Shown here: positions 27,799-36,626 of the stretch, piece by piece
How positions within the stretch are numbered: the first letter of the stretch is position 1
How the letters are laid out: each line of letters begins with the position of its first letter
NCBI GenBank assembly: GCA_965230345.1
Contig: CBDDKR010000001.1
Location: forward strand, 372,001 to 436,000
Source of the DNA: JADKBO01 sp965230345
GTDB lineage: Bacteria > Bacteroidota > Bacteroidia > Chitinophagales > Saprospiraceae
Reading direction: 5' to 3'
Length of the DNA stretch: 64,000 nt
Notes under the pieces: model-generated
Told to the model about the DNA's origin: nothing
The model's database searches: none
Seen by the model: only the letters and a program-made list of their open reading frames with translations
Translations under genes and position numbers: made by a program

Positions 27799-28800
27799 TT
27801 ATTGAAAGGACAACCTTGCATCAGCAACGATAGACTGATCGACAAATTCTTGATTTTGAAATTTGAACCATGCTACTGTTGCGATCATTCCTGCATTATC
27901 AGTACAATATTCGAAATTGGGAATATGCAAATTGAGCTGATTTTTGGAGGCAAAAATGCCCAGTTGTTTCCTAAGTTCAGAATTTGCTGCAACTCCACCT
28001 GCTACCGCTATTTCTTTAATTTCAGTCTTTTCAATAGCTTTTGTAAATTTAGCCATCAATATATCGACAATGGAAGTTTGAACGGAAGCACAAATATTAT
28101 TTAAATTCTTTTCTAAGAAATCAGGATTATCTGAGATCAATTTTCTCAGGGTGTAGAGCACTGAAGTTTTAAATCCACTAAAACTATAATCAAATCCTTC
28201 TATTCTGGGTTTAGCAAATTCGATAATGGCTTTTCCTTCTTGAGCTAATCTGTCAATGTGAGGACCAGCGGGATAAGGTAGGTCCAACATTTTACCAACC
28301 TTGTCAAAGGCTTCTCCAGCAGCATCATCAATTGTGCTGCCAAGGATTTCCATTTGGTTGTATGCCGATACTTTGACGATTTGTGTATGTCCACCAGAAA
28401 CAGTAAGGCATAGAAAAGGGAAATTAGGGTGGGGAAGTTCGGCAAAATGACTTAATATATGGCCATGCATGTGATGCACTGCTATTAATGGAATGTCCAG
28501 TGCAAGAGCAAAGGACTTTGCAAAAGATGTTCCTACTATAAGGCTTCCAAGTAATCCAGGACCTTGAGTGAAGGCTATAGCATCCAGATCAGTTTTAGAA
28601 ATATTGGCTTTTTCTAAAGCCGCAATCACAGTTGGGATGATATCTATATGATGTTGTCTAGAAGCGACTTCAGGGACGACTCCACCGTGTATTTTATGTT
28701 GATCTTGTGTACATGTCTCGTTGGCTACTATTTCACCATTTTTACAAATTGCGATGGACATGTCATCACAAGAGGATTCTATGGCTAAAATATAGGACAT
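27799..28800 (-). CDS. tsaD: tRNA N6-adenosine threonylcarbamoyltransferase TsaD
   Basis: 333 aa, the usual length. The metal-binding histidines are in 'VHHMHGH', the nucleotide site in 'SGGHTQIV', 'GEAFDKVGKMLDLPYPAGP' and 'AVAGGVAANSELR', and the Asp near the end in 'YCTDNAGMIA'. It transfers the threonylcarbamoyl group to A37 of tRNA, working with TsaB and TsaE (tsaE at 19.3 kb). It is followed by a TonB receptor gene on the same strand, whose stop sits just upstream (2 bp). Confidence 0.97.
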   Translation of the reverse strand: MSYILAIESSCDDMSIAICKNGEIVANETCTQDQHKIHGGVVPEVASRQHHIDIIPTVIAALEKANISKTDLDAIAFTQGPGLLGSLIVGTSFAKSFALALDIPLIAVHHMHGHILSHFAELPHPNFPFLCLTVSGGHTQIVKVSAYNQMEILGSTIDDAAGEAFDKVGKMLDLPYPAGPHIDRLAQEGKAIIEFAKPRIEGFDYSFSGFKTSVLYTLRKLISDNPDFLEKNLNNICASVQTSIVDILMAKFTKAIEKTEIKEIAVAGGVAANSELRKQLGIFASKNQLNLHIPNFEYCTDNAGMIATVAWFKFQNQEFVDQSIVADARLSFQ

Positions 28801-28802
28801 AC

Positions 28803-31316
28803 TTATAGATCTACTCTGAATTTTAAATTGACTCGTCTAGATGTAAGTCGATTCGGAATGGCAAATTGATTGTTGGTTATGGATTTTATCCAAGTGTTTG
28901 AAGCCGTATTTTCTACGCCAAGTGCATTGTAAAGTTCCAAACTAATCCAAGCATTTTTAGTATGTCGAAAGAGATGGTTTGGCTTCGTTTTTCGCATAGA
29001 TTCTTCCCATATTTGATAAGAAAATCCTAGGTCTACTCTACGATAAGTTGAAAATCTATAGGTGTTTCGATACTCTGTATTATCATCTTTTCGACCAAAT
29101 GGGAGCCCTGATCCAAAAGAGAAATTTAGGTTTACTTTGAAATTTTTGTTTTTGGGTAAATAGTCTTGAAAGTACATATTTAGATTAAACAATCTATCTG
29201 TTGGTCTTGGAACATAATCAACCGCTATGGAAGTGGTATCACCTTCTTCACGTTTGTAGTGTTGAACACCATTTAGAGACTCTCGTGCTCTTAGTATGGA
29301 TAAATTAATCCATGATTCTGCTCCAGGAACAAATTCTCCATTCAATCGCAAATCTGTTCCTACAATGTATCCAGTAGCATCGTTTGCTCCAGAGTATCGG
29401 ATTCTCACATTATCTTGATCATAGGAGACTAAATCACTCAAATCTTTATAATATACTTCACTTATGATTCTAAATGGCTTGTCACTCAATCCCCGCCAGT
29501 AAAAATCATAGGTCATTCCGCCTACTAAATGAACCGATTTTTGAGCTTTTAAATCTCTATTAATGGTACCATCTAATCTCCTTAATTCTCTATAAAATGG
29601 AGCTTGATAATAATATCCAGCAGCAAGTCTAAATGAAACATCTTTTTCCCAATGCGTAGGTTTATAATTCACATTTAACCTAGGACTTATCAAGGATTGA
29701 TTGGAAAGGGACAAATAAGAATATCTAATTCCAGTATTTACAGCCCATTCATAAGTGGAATGATTCGATGTCGTATAGGTGTTTTGAACAAAGGCAGTGA
29801 CCTTGTCATTATGTATGTCATTCGTAGTATTAAGATATTCAGATAACTCAACACTATTTTCATTAAATGGAAGTGAATATCCAGCAGAATCAATCCGCTC
29901 CCATTCATGAAGGGCATCTTCAAATATTTCTCTTTGATATTTGGCTCCCCATTGTAAGAAGTGTGTATTTGTGTTTTCTGTGTCTAAATGATACTCAATT
30001 CCACCTTTATGTTGAATGTTCATGATTTCATTGTACAAGTAATTTCTGGCAAACACATGTTGTGTTCCAACGCCCAGTAGGGCTACTTCTTCTCCAAAAT
30101 CATTACTACCTAAATCTGTTTCAACCTGACTCAACCTATAAAAACCTAAAATATCAAAGTTTTCTTGCTCACTTCCAGTAAATCGTGAGGCCAACAGCTT
30201 CAGATATAGCGGGTTTTCACTGTTTTCAGGTACATAGGTTAACGATAGACCATTGGTATTATTAATAAACTGATCTTTTTCTTGTCCTTCGAAAACTGTA
30301 TTTAGTTTGACAGCTAAGTTGATCAATCCTAGAGCTGTTTCCCGTGAGGAAGGAATAAATTCATAACTCGAGTAATTGTAATTCGAAATAAAACCTAATT
30401 GCCAATCTCGGCTTAAGTCATACGTGAAATACCCCTGAACATCAACAAAATTAGGAACATATTCACCTTCTACATCCAAAGAGCCTAATACATAGCGCGA
30501 TGTTTTATATCTAGCTCCTAAGATGTATCTAAACTTGTTATAGGCATTTTTTCCTAATCTTTTACTTCCTTCTATATGGGTACTAGCCCCTAATAAACTT
30601 CCACTAAAAGAGGCTCTAAATTCATCCGGTCTTTTGTAGCGAATGTCTAAGACAGATGATAGCTTGTCACCGTATTTAGCTGCAAATCCTCCAGACGAAA
30701 AACTCAAATCTCTTATTAAATCTATATTGGGAAAACTAAGTCCTTCTTGTTGTCCAGATCGAATGAGTTGAGGTCGGAAAATTTCAAAATCATTGACATA
30801 AATTAGGTTTTCGTCATAATTTCCACCCCTTACATTATATTGAGAACTGAGTTCTCCTCCTGTTCCTGAGGAAACACCCATTGCAATGTGAGGTAGGACG
30901 CTTTCAAAGTTTCCTGAGGCAGTTGGGATTTTTTTGAACTCCGTAACCTCTTCTCTGACCATACCACCATCTTCAATTTTGCTAGCGCGGATGGTGATAT
31001 CTAAATCAGAAGACTTAGGAGCCATTTTAACTTTTATATATCTTTTTTGACCTTCCTTCATCTTAGAAATCTTGAAAGAAGCATCTATATATCCTATCCT
31101 TGAGAAAACAATCTCAGTCTCCTTATTGGCATCAACCAAAAGCTTAAATCCACCACTTTGATCGGTTTCTGTAGCATTGACCGTCTCTTTTTCAAATACG
31201 GTGACATAATCAATGAAACTGCCATTATCCAAATCTTGAACAACACCAAATACAACAGCTTTTTGTGCGAATGATAATGTGGATATAAAAAGTAGAAATA
31301 GGGTGATATACTTCAT
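28803..31316 (-). CDS. TonB-dependent receptor with carboxypeptidase-regulatory domain
   Basis: 837 aa. Signal peptide (cleavage near LSFAQ), a CarboxypepD_reg-like domain (about 20-100), a plug with 'NFESVLPHIAMGVSSGTGGELSSQYNVRGGNYDENLIYVNDFEIF' (about 130-190), then a barrel ending 'LKFRVDL'. These receptors import a ligand across the outer membrane using the proton-motive force through TonB. No SusD-like partner adjoins it, so glycan import is less likely than a siderophore, peptide or other nutrient. It overlaps nothing but lies 2 bp from the tsaD start; rpe starts upstream. Confidence 0.93.
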   Translation of the reverse strand: MKYITLFLLFISTLSFAQKAVVFGVVQDLDNGSFIDYVTVFEKETVNATETDQSGGFKLLVDANKETEIVFSRIGYIDASFKISKMKEGQKRYIKVKMAPKSSDLDITIRASKIEDGGMVREEVTEFKKIPTASGNFESVLPHIAMGVSSGTGGELSSQYNVRGGNYDENLIYVNDFEIFRPQLIRSGQQEGLSFPNIDLIRDLSFSSGGFAAKYGDKLSSVLDIRYKRPDEFRASFSGSLLGASTHIEGSKRLGKNAYNKFRYILGARYKTSRYVLGSLDVEGEYVPNFVDVQGYFTYDLSRDWQLGFISNYNYSSYEFIPSSRETALGLINLAVKLNTVFEGQEKDQFINNTNGLSLTYVPENSENPLYLKLLASRFTGSEQENFDILGFYRLSQVETDLGSNDFGEEVALLGVGTQHVFARNYLYNEIMNIQHKGGIEYHLDTENTNTHFLQWGAKYQREIFEDALHEWERIDSAGYSLPFNENSVELSEYLNTTNDIHNDKVTAFVQNTYTTSNHSTYEWAVNTGIRYSYLSLSNQSLISPRLNVNYKPTHWEKDVSFRLAAGYYYQAPFYRELRRLDGTINRDLKAQKSVHLVGGMTYDFYWRGLSDKPFRIISEVYYKDLSDLVSYDQDNVRIRYSGANDATGYIVGTDLRLNGEFVPGAESWINLSILRARESLNGVQHYKREEGDTTSIAVDYVPRPTDRLFNLNMYFQDYLPKNKNFKVNLNFSFGSGLPFGRKDDNTEYRNTYRFSTYRRVDLGFSYQIWEESMRKTKPNHLFRHTKNAWISLELYNALGVENTASNTWIKSITNNQFAIPNRLTSRRVNLKFRVDL

Positions 31317-31366
31317 GTAGTATGATGGATCTAAAATACCTTAACGGGAATATTAATGGAGTATTG

Positions 31367-32026
31367 TTAAGAAAGTTCTTTGAGTTGTTTAATCGTTTGA
31401 ATAGGATCATTCGATTTGAAGACACTGCTTCCAGCTACCAAAAGATTGCAACCTGCATCAACGATCTTTTCTGCATTATGAAGGCCAACACCTCCATCAA
31501 TTTCTATGATAGGAGATAGATTTCTTTCATCCAACATTTGTTTCAATTGTTGAATCTTCGGAATAGCTCTGTAAATAAATTTTTGTCCTCCAAACCCTGG
31601 ATTAACCGACATGATCAAAATCAAATCCAAATCTTCTAGGATATCTTCGATATTACGGATGTTGGTATGAGGATTTAAAGCAACTCCAGCTTTTACACCT
31701 AGATCTTTTATTTGTTGGACCAATCTATGTGCATGATTTGTCGCTTCAAGATGAAAGGTGATAATTTCTGCTCCAGCCTTAACAAAATTGCCAACATATC
31801 TTTCTGGTTCTTCGATCATCAAATGTACATCAAGTGGTTTTGTGCAATGCTCGTGCATTACTTTCACAATATCTTGACCAAAGGAAATATTTGGTACGAA
31901 TCTACCATCCATTACATCTACATGAAGGTAGTCTGCATTAGATTGGTTGACCAGTTCAATATCTTGTTTCAAGTGAGCAAAATTGGCAGCTAGTATCGAA
32001 GGAGCCACCATATGTGTTCTTGACAT
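31367..32026 (-). CDS. rpe: Ribulose-phosphate 3-epimerase
   Basis: 219 aa from the ATG at 32026. An upstream TTG at 32044 would add six residues, and the canonical Rpe start follows closely (MVAPSILAANFAH). Metal and active-site motifs: 'HVDVMDGRFVPNISFG', 'LMIEEPERYV', 'ALNPHTN', 'VNPGFGGQKF' and 'IEIDGGVGLHNA'. It interconverts ribulose-5-P and xylulose-5-P in the pentose phosphate pathway. It lies upstream of the TonB receptor on the same strand (51 bp), so co-transcription is possible. Confidence 0.97.
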   Translation of the reverse strand: MSRTHMVAPSILAANFAHLKQDIELVNQSNADYLHVDVMDGRFVPNISFGQDIVKVMHEHCTKPLDVHLMIEEPERYVGNFVKAGAEIITFHLEATNHAHRLVQQIKDLGVKAGVALNPHTNIRNIEDILEDLDLILIMSVNPGFGGQKFIYRAIPKIQQLKQMLDERNLSPIIEIDGGVGLHNAEKIVDAGCNLLVAGSSVFKSNDPIQTIKQLKELS

Positions 32027-32278
32027 CTTGTAATTTTTTTGCAAAGATAAAGAAAATTAAAAAGCAAGATTTAGATTTGGGCGCGATTCTAAATGGAGAA
32101 AATGTTTTGTGTTGTAGTCATGAGGCTGTCTTAAATCAAACTTGATTAAGATTGTTCAATGGAAAAGACAAATATAGTGTGGTAAAGGGTTTAGCAGAAT
32201 AAAGTCTTGTATAATTTCCTTTATTCTCTTGATAATATTCCTTAATATTACGTTTTCAAAAACTATAAAAGCACAATA

Positions 32279-32623
32279 ATGTCTGATAATTTTATAATTG
32301 AAGAATTTGATGAGTACAAAGTATTGATTTTTAGTCACAATACTAGAGAAGAAATACAACAAAGCATTGAGTTGACTTTGCCAGATGGTAGGGCACTTCT
32401 AAGATTTGTTTCAGGAGCATTACCTCAAAACTCTGTCGAAATCATCGGGTCAAGAAATGTTTATGTTACCTATTATCACTTACATCAATATCTTGCAATG
32501 GTTGATATCTTAAGAAATGAGAAGCCATTGTATTTTTACTATAATCATGACAATCATGAAAGCTATGTTACTACAGGAGGAGAGCCTGTAGGAGAAGGTG
32601 AAAACGACGCTGATTTCGAATAA
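32279..32623 (+). CDS. Conserved-looking small soluble protein, unknown function
   Basis: 114 aa with no signal peptide or membrane segment. The N-terminal half is predicted strand-rich ('IEEFDEYKVLIFSHNTREE', 'LTLPDGRALLRFVSG'), followed by a Tyr/His-rich central part ('VYVTYYHLHQYLAMVDILR') and a disordered acidic tail. I do not recognise a named family. It starts an operon-like run with the CvpA and Crp genes but is separated from them by a terminator, so it is probably an independent transcript. Confidence 0.6.
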   Translation: MSDNFIIEEFDEYKVLIFSHNTREEIQQSIELTLPDGRALLRFVSGALPQNSVEIIGSRNVYVTYYHLHQYLAMVDILRNEKPLYFYYNHDNHESYVTTGGEPVGEGENDADFE

Positions 32624-32633
32624 TATAAATTAT

Positions 32634-32661
32634 AAGGTGTAATCAGTTTTGATTGCACCTT
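32634..32661 (+). terminator. Intrinsic terminator after the small unknown gene
   Basis: GGTGTAATC and GATTGCACC pair (one G-U) around an AGTTTT loop at 32636-32659, followed by TTTTTGTTTTT. It separates the 114-aa gene from the CvpA-family gene. Confidence 0.75.
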
Positions 32662-32713
32662 TTTGTTTTTGATTACTTCTACCAGGATATACTAACTATA
32701 ATTTATTAAGTGT

Positions 32714-33259
32714 ATGATTCTAGACTTGATAACGGCATTCGTATTGGTCCTAGCTTTTTATTTCGGATTTCAACGAGGATTTATTAAAACAGTTTTTGAT
32801 ACAGCTTCATATTTGATTGGAGTAGTTGCTGCTTTAAAATTATCTCCTATTGTAATCAATATTATTAAGGGGAGTTTTAATATTGCTCCATCGGTAGCTT
32901 TTATTATAGGTGTTGTACTAACTTTTATTTTAGTGATGATCCTGATTCGATTTCTTGGTAAGAAAATCGAAGATGTATTTAAAGCTGCCAATATTAATTT
33001 TATCAATAAGTTTAATGGAGGAGCACTGCAAGCCGTATTTTTTGCTATTCTTTTGAGTTATGCTGTTGCTTTAGGAAATAAAATGAGTTTGATAAAGGAA
33101 GAAACCAAGCAAAGCTCTATGGCTTATCCTTATTTAGAATTAATGCCTGCTATGTCCCAGAAACTTTTTGAAGGATTAAAACCTGTATTTCAGGGGTTTT
33201 GGGAGGCTACTGTTGAGGCAGTTGACTCAGTTAAGGAGGCCGTGGATGATCCTGAATAG
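32714..33259 (+). CDS. CvpA family membrane protein
   Basis: 181 aa with about four membrane helices and the family layout: 'LDLITAFVLVLAFYFGFQRGFIKTVFDTASYLIGVVAALKLS', a central helix pair 'VAFIIGVVLTFILVMILIRFLGKKIEDVFKAA', and an acidic C-terminal tail ending with residues ...VDSVKEAVDDPE. CvpA proteins are inner-membrane proteins linked to purine/colicin V export or envelope stress; their molecular role is uncertain. It is followed 21 bp downstream by a Crp-family gene. Confidence 0.82.
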   Translation: MILDLITAFVLVLAFYFGFQRGFIKTVFDTASYLIGVVAALKLSPIVINIIKGSFNIAPSVAFIIGVVLTFILVMILIRFLGKKIEDVFKAANINFINKFNGGALQAVFFAILLSYAVALGNKMSLIKEETKQSSMAYPYLELMPAMSQKLFEGLKPVFQGFWEATVEAVDSVKEAVDDPE

Positions 33260-33280
33260 CTATCGATTGAATTGATTTTC

Positions 33281-33877
33281 ATGAAAGAAAAATTCATAGA
33301 TTATTTCTTAAAGTTTGGTCCACTTTCTGATGCAGAAATTGACTTAATTACAAATGATCTTCGTATCGAAAGATTTGATAAAGGTCATCAACTTCTTGTA
33401 GCAGGTCAACGCGCTTTTGACAACTACTTTGTTTTAAGTGGATGTGTTCGGCAGTTTTATCTTAATGATGGTGATGAAAGTACCACTCAGTTCTACACGG
33501 AAGAGCATTGGATTCTACCTGCCATAGCTCAAGCTGAATCTGAAATTTCTCGATTTTATCTAGAGTGTGTAGAAGATTGTCATTTGGTGGTGGCTAATGA
33601 AAACGATGGTAATGAAATGCTTCATGATAATAAAAGATTTCAGGCATTGTCTCAGATTGTTCTTGAAAAAGAAATCGTCAAACAACAGCAGCATTTTGTT
33701 GCCTTTCAGAATTATACTCCAGAGCAAAGATATCTTAATCTCCAGAAGAATAGACCCGATTTGATTGAAAGAATTCCACAATATCAACTATCGAGTTACC
33801 TTGGTGTTAAACCAGAATCTCTCAGTAGAATTAGAAAACGATTGGCTGACAAAAGTAGAATCCTTAATTCAAAATAG
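33281..33877 (+). CDS. Crp/Fnr family transcriptional regulator
   Basis: 198 aa from the ATG at 33281; an in-frame TTG at 33272 would add three residues. N-terminal cNMP-binding jelly roll ('RFDKGHQLLVAGQRAFDNYFVLSGCVRQFYLN') and a C-terminal Crp helix-turn-helix ('IPQYQLSSYLGVKPESLSRIRKRL'). The Fnr iron-sulfur cysteines are absent. The effector ligand is unknown and may be none. It lies 21 bp after the CvpA-family gene and its stop is 3 bp from that of the convergent DUF6326 gene. Confidence 0.88.
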   Translation: MKEKFIDYFLKFGPLSDAEIDLITNDLRIERFDKGHQLLVAGQRAFDNYFVLSGCVRQFYLNDGDESTTQFYTEEHWILPAIAQAESEISRFYLECVEDCHLVVANENDGNEMLHDNKRFQALSQIVLEKEIVKQQQHFVAFQNYTPEQRYLNLQKNRPDLIERIPQYQLSSYLGVKPESLSRIRKRLADKSRILNSK

Positions 33878-33880
33878 TGG

Positions 33881-34555
33881 TTATTTATTTGAAGGTTTCC
33901 ACTTAAAGGCATCTAATGTGATGTAAGCCGTAGTCCCCATTTCGATAGCTGAGAACAGTATGTAATAGGGACTTGGTTTGCCAACTAAAAGTGTAGAACC
34001 CTGTACAAGTGTTGCTATTCCACCCGAAACAATTTGAACCCACCTTAAAACTTTTTTATTCTTAATAACATGTGGTAAGAAGACATTTGCAAGTGGAATT
34101 TGCATGTAGGCTGCAGCCGCAGTCAAAAATCCTGGAGTTATTTCAATACCATTTACTACTCCAGTTTGATATTGATTTAAAAGATTTACATCCATGAGCC
34201 CAACAAGGTCTGCATAGAGATAATTGAGAGCTGTAAAAGCCCATAGACTCGAGTATTTCAAACGTTTATTAGAAAGCATATTGTATTTATTTGATGAATA
34301 GTTTTGTATGTTGTTCGAAAGAAGAACTTCGGTTTTTAACTGGTTTAAACTCAGTGTGTTCTTATGAATTGAGTAGTCATTATCTCGACCTATAGACTCT
34401 ATGTATTGAATCCGAGATCCATAATGACTTGAATTAGAATGGAACATTGTTGTTGAGTGATCAGATGTTAGTGAGTGAAACCCTACTTGACTATAAGTGA
34501 AAATTGGGATCAAGAGGAATAGGAAGCTCATCCATAGAAAGACTGTTTTACTCAT
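33881..34555 (-). CDS. DUF6326-like membrane protein with secretory N-terminus
   Basis: 224 aa from the ATG at 34555 (MSKTVFLW), chosen because an upstream ATG at 34615 adds a non-conserved 20-residue leader. The C-terminal half matches the DUF6326 four-helix membrane block: 'LWAFTALNYLYADLVGLMDVNLLNQYQTGVVNGIEITPGFLTAAAAYMQIPLAN', 'GGIATLVQGSTLLVGKPSPYYILFSAIE'. The N-terminal half adds a signal-like helix and a Ser-rich linker, unlike the usual short family members. Function unknown; probably integral to a membrane. Family call from recalled motifs. Confidence 0.65.
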   Translation of the reverse strand: MSKTVFLWMSFLFLLIPIFTYSQVGFHSLTSDHSTTMFHSNSSHYGSRIQYIESIGRDNDYSIHKNTLSLNQLKTEVLLSNNIQNYSSNKYNMLSNKRLKYSSLWAFTALNYLYADLVGLMDVNLLNQYQTGVVNGIEITPGFLTAAAAYMQIPLANVFLPHVIKNKKVLRWVQIVSGGIATLVQGSTLLVGKPSPYYILFSAIEMGTTAYITLDAFKWKPSNK

Positions 34556-34741
34556 TTCGATAGTTATTTGATTAAATGATGATGCAAAGATGATCCTGTC
34601 AACACAGCATTTCATTGACTTTGGTTAAGAAAGGATTTTGAGGATCAAGAAAGTTGTTTTCTACGCTCTTGGATTTAGGTTTAGTCCGGTTGTAAATTGA
34701 ATAGGAAGAGGTTGGCGAAACAGATTTGGAGAACTGATTAA

Positions 34742-35467
34742 CTAGGATTGCATGAATTTTTCTCTTATGTATTTGGCATAACTTTTTCCTAAGGGTAGGG
34801 AATTGTTGCTTATTTGAACATAGTTTGCGCCTATCAGATCAACATACTCTAAATTGACGATGTAGCTTTTATGAATGCGATAAAATTTCAGGTCGTAGAG
34901 TTGCTCTTCTAAATTAGTTATGGTATTTCGAATGGTTTTAAGCTCTCCATTTTTTAAGAATAGCTTTACATAATTCCCATAGGCCTGTATGTAATAGAGT
35001 GAATCAATTTCGAACTTATGAATAATTTTACCTTCGGTAATTATGAGTTCTTTAGCTAGAAAGCTTTTATTATGATTTTGATGAGTCGTCTTTTCGAAGT
35101 TTACAGCTTTTCGTGCCCTTTCTATAGCTTTCAAAAAACGTGCGAATTTTATTGGCTTTAAAATATAATCGACAACATATTCAAAATTGTAAGTATCGAT
35201 GGCATAATTTGAATAAGCTGAGACCATGATAACCTTTACGGAGTGATTTTGTATGGTTTCCAGAAAATCAATTCCTGATAATTCTGGCATTTCAATGTCT
35301 AAAAGAATAATATCGACATTATGATGAGCAAGGAAATTTAGAGCTTCCATGCCATTATAACAATTGCCCACGACTTCGAGTGTTTTCACCTTGGAGCAAT
35401 AACTCTCCAGTAATTTATGAGCAAAGGGCTCATCGTCAATAATTAAAATTCGAAATGGAGTTGTCAT
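34742..35467 (-). CDS. LytTR-type response regulator
   Basis: 241 aa. Receiver domain (about 1-120) with phosphoacceptor Asp in IILLDIEMPELSG and the switch Lys in LKPIKF. A C-terminal LytTR DNA-binding domain follows (about 140-241; 'LYYIQAYGNYVKLFLKNGE', 'FYRIHKSYIVNLEYV'). It controls target genes through direct-repeat sites. It overlaps the sensor kinase gene by 4 bp (ATGA), so both are translated from one mRNA. Confidence 0.95.
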   Translation of the reverse strand: MTTPFRILIIDDEPFAHKLLESYCSKVKTLEVVGNCYNGMEALNFLAHHNVDIILLDIEMPELSGIDFLETIQNHSVKVIMVSAYSNYAIDTYNFEYVVDYILKPIKFARFLKAIERARKAVNFEKTTHQNHNKSFLAKELIITEGKIIHKFEIDSLYYIQAYGNYVKLFLKNGELKTIRNTITNLEEQLYDLKFYRIHKSYIVNLEYVDLIGANYVQISNNSLPLGKSYAKYIREKFMQS

Positions 35468-36453
35468 GAATTAATAGTTAGTTGTACTGTATAAACTCCT
35501 TCTTGCTCTTTTATCACTATATTATGTCGATCAGGATAGATCAATTGAAGGCGCTTTAGTGTGTTTTTTTGACCAATATGATTCTGAACAATGGTTTTAT
35601 TCTTAACGATACTGTTCTTAATTGCAAACAAAACCTGATTTTCCCTTACGTCAATAGAGATGTCAATGAAGCACTTTTGTGTATTATGTGTTCCATGTTT
35701 AAATGCATTTTCTACAAAAGGAAACAACAATAAAGGTGCTATCACGACCTTAGTATCATCTGTATAAGTGAATGTGTACGTGCAATTATTTCGAGATCGC
35801 ATAGACTCTAGTGCAACATAAGATTCAATTAATTGAATCTCATGTGACAAAGGAATTTTATCCATCTTAGAGAATTCCAAATGATACCTCAAAAGTTCAG
35901 CTAGATTTATGAGCATTTCAGTACTCATATTAGAATCTTGCTGATTAACACCGCATATATTATTTATTGTATTAAATAGAAAATGAGGATTGAGCTGTGA
36001 TCTTAATAGGTATAGTTCCATTTCGAGCTTGTCTACCTGAAGTTGTTTTAGTTTGAATTGGCTAACAATGCCTTTTTTTGCAATACGACTTACGATGACT
36101 ATAAATGAAGTTACCGACATGTTTTGTATCCATTGATGTAGGTCTAATTGTGATCCTGTACCATAGATGAAGACACTAAAATATGCTGCAAAGTAGCTGG
36201 CCAAAACTGTAATAATGGGAACAATTATGGCGAAGAGGACATGTAACTTTTTTTGAAAGAAAAAGTCCATTGTGTAAAACAACATATACGTAAGTAACAT
36301 GGCTGGAAATATTATAGTAAGTGTATCCAGGTATTTTTCCTTTATGTCACTATTTTCGGAAGTGAAAAGAACAAAAATGAAAAGAGTAGTCAGAACCCAA
36401 ATCGTTAAGTGATAAATCCATCGATTACTAAAAAATGATTTTGTAATATCCAT
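35464..36453 (-). CDS. LytS-family sensor histidine kinase
   Basis: 329 aa from the ATG at 36453 (MDITKSFFSNRW). An upstream in-frame ATG at 36564 gives 366 aa with an unlikely hydrophilic leader. Four hydrophobic helices at about residues 12-130 form the sensor. They are followed by the His-kinase block with the phospho-acceptor in 'QLNPHFLFNTINNI' and an ATPase domain ('LLLFPFVENAFKHG', 'IAIKNSIV'). It pairs with the LytTR regulator (4-bp overlap). The trigger is unknown. Confidence 0.92.
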   Translation of the reverse strand: MDITKSFFSNRWIYHLTIWVLTTLFIFVLFTSENSDIKEKYLDTLTIIFPAMLLTYMLFYTMDFFFQKKLHVLFAIIVPIITVLASYFAAYFSVFIYGTGSQLDLHQWIQNMSVTSFIVIVSRIAKKGIVSQFKLKQLQVDKLEMELYLLRSQLNPHFLFNTINNICGVNQQDSNMSTEMLINLAELLRYHLEFSKMDKIPLSHEIQLIESYVALESMRSRNNCTYTFTYTDDTKVVIAPLLLFPFVENAFKHGTHNTQKCFIDISIDVRENQVLFAIKNSIVKNKTIVQNHIGQKNTLKRLQLIYPDRHNIVIKEQEGVYTVQLTINS

Positions 36454-36626
36454 TGATGACAAAGTTATGAATTCCTCTACGGACCATTCGGACTTATGTG
36501 ATGAACATCGTTGATCACATAAAATCAGCAAATATTCAATAAAATATATGTTTGTCACAAACAAATGATGAGGTGATAAATTAGGTATAAGTTTGAATCA
36601 TTATTCAACCATTTTAATGAAAGTAG

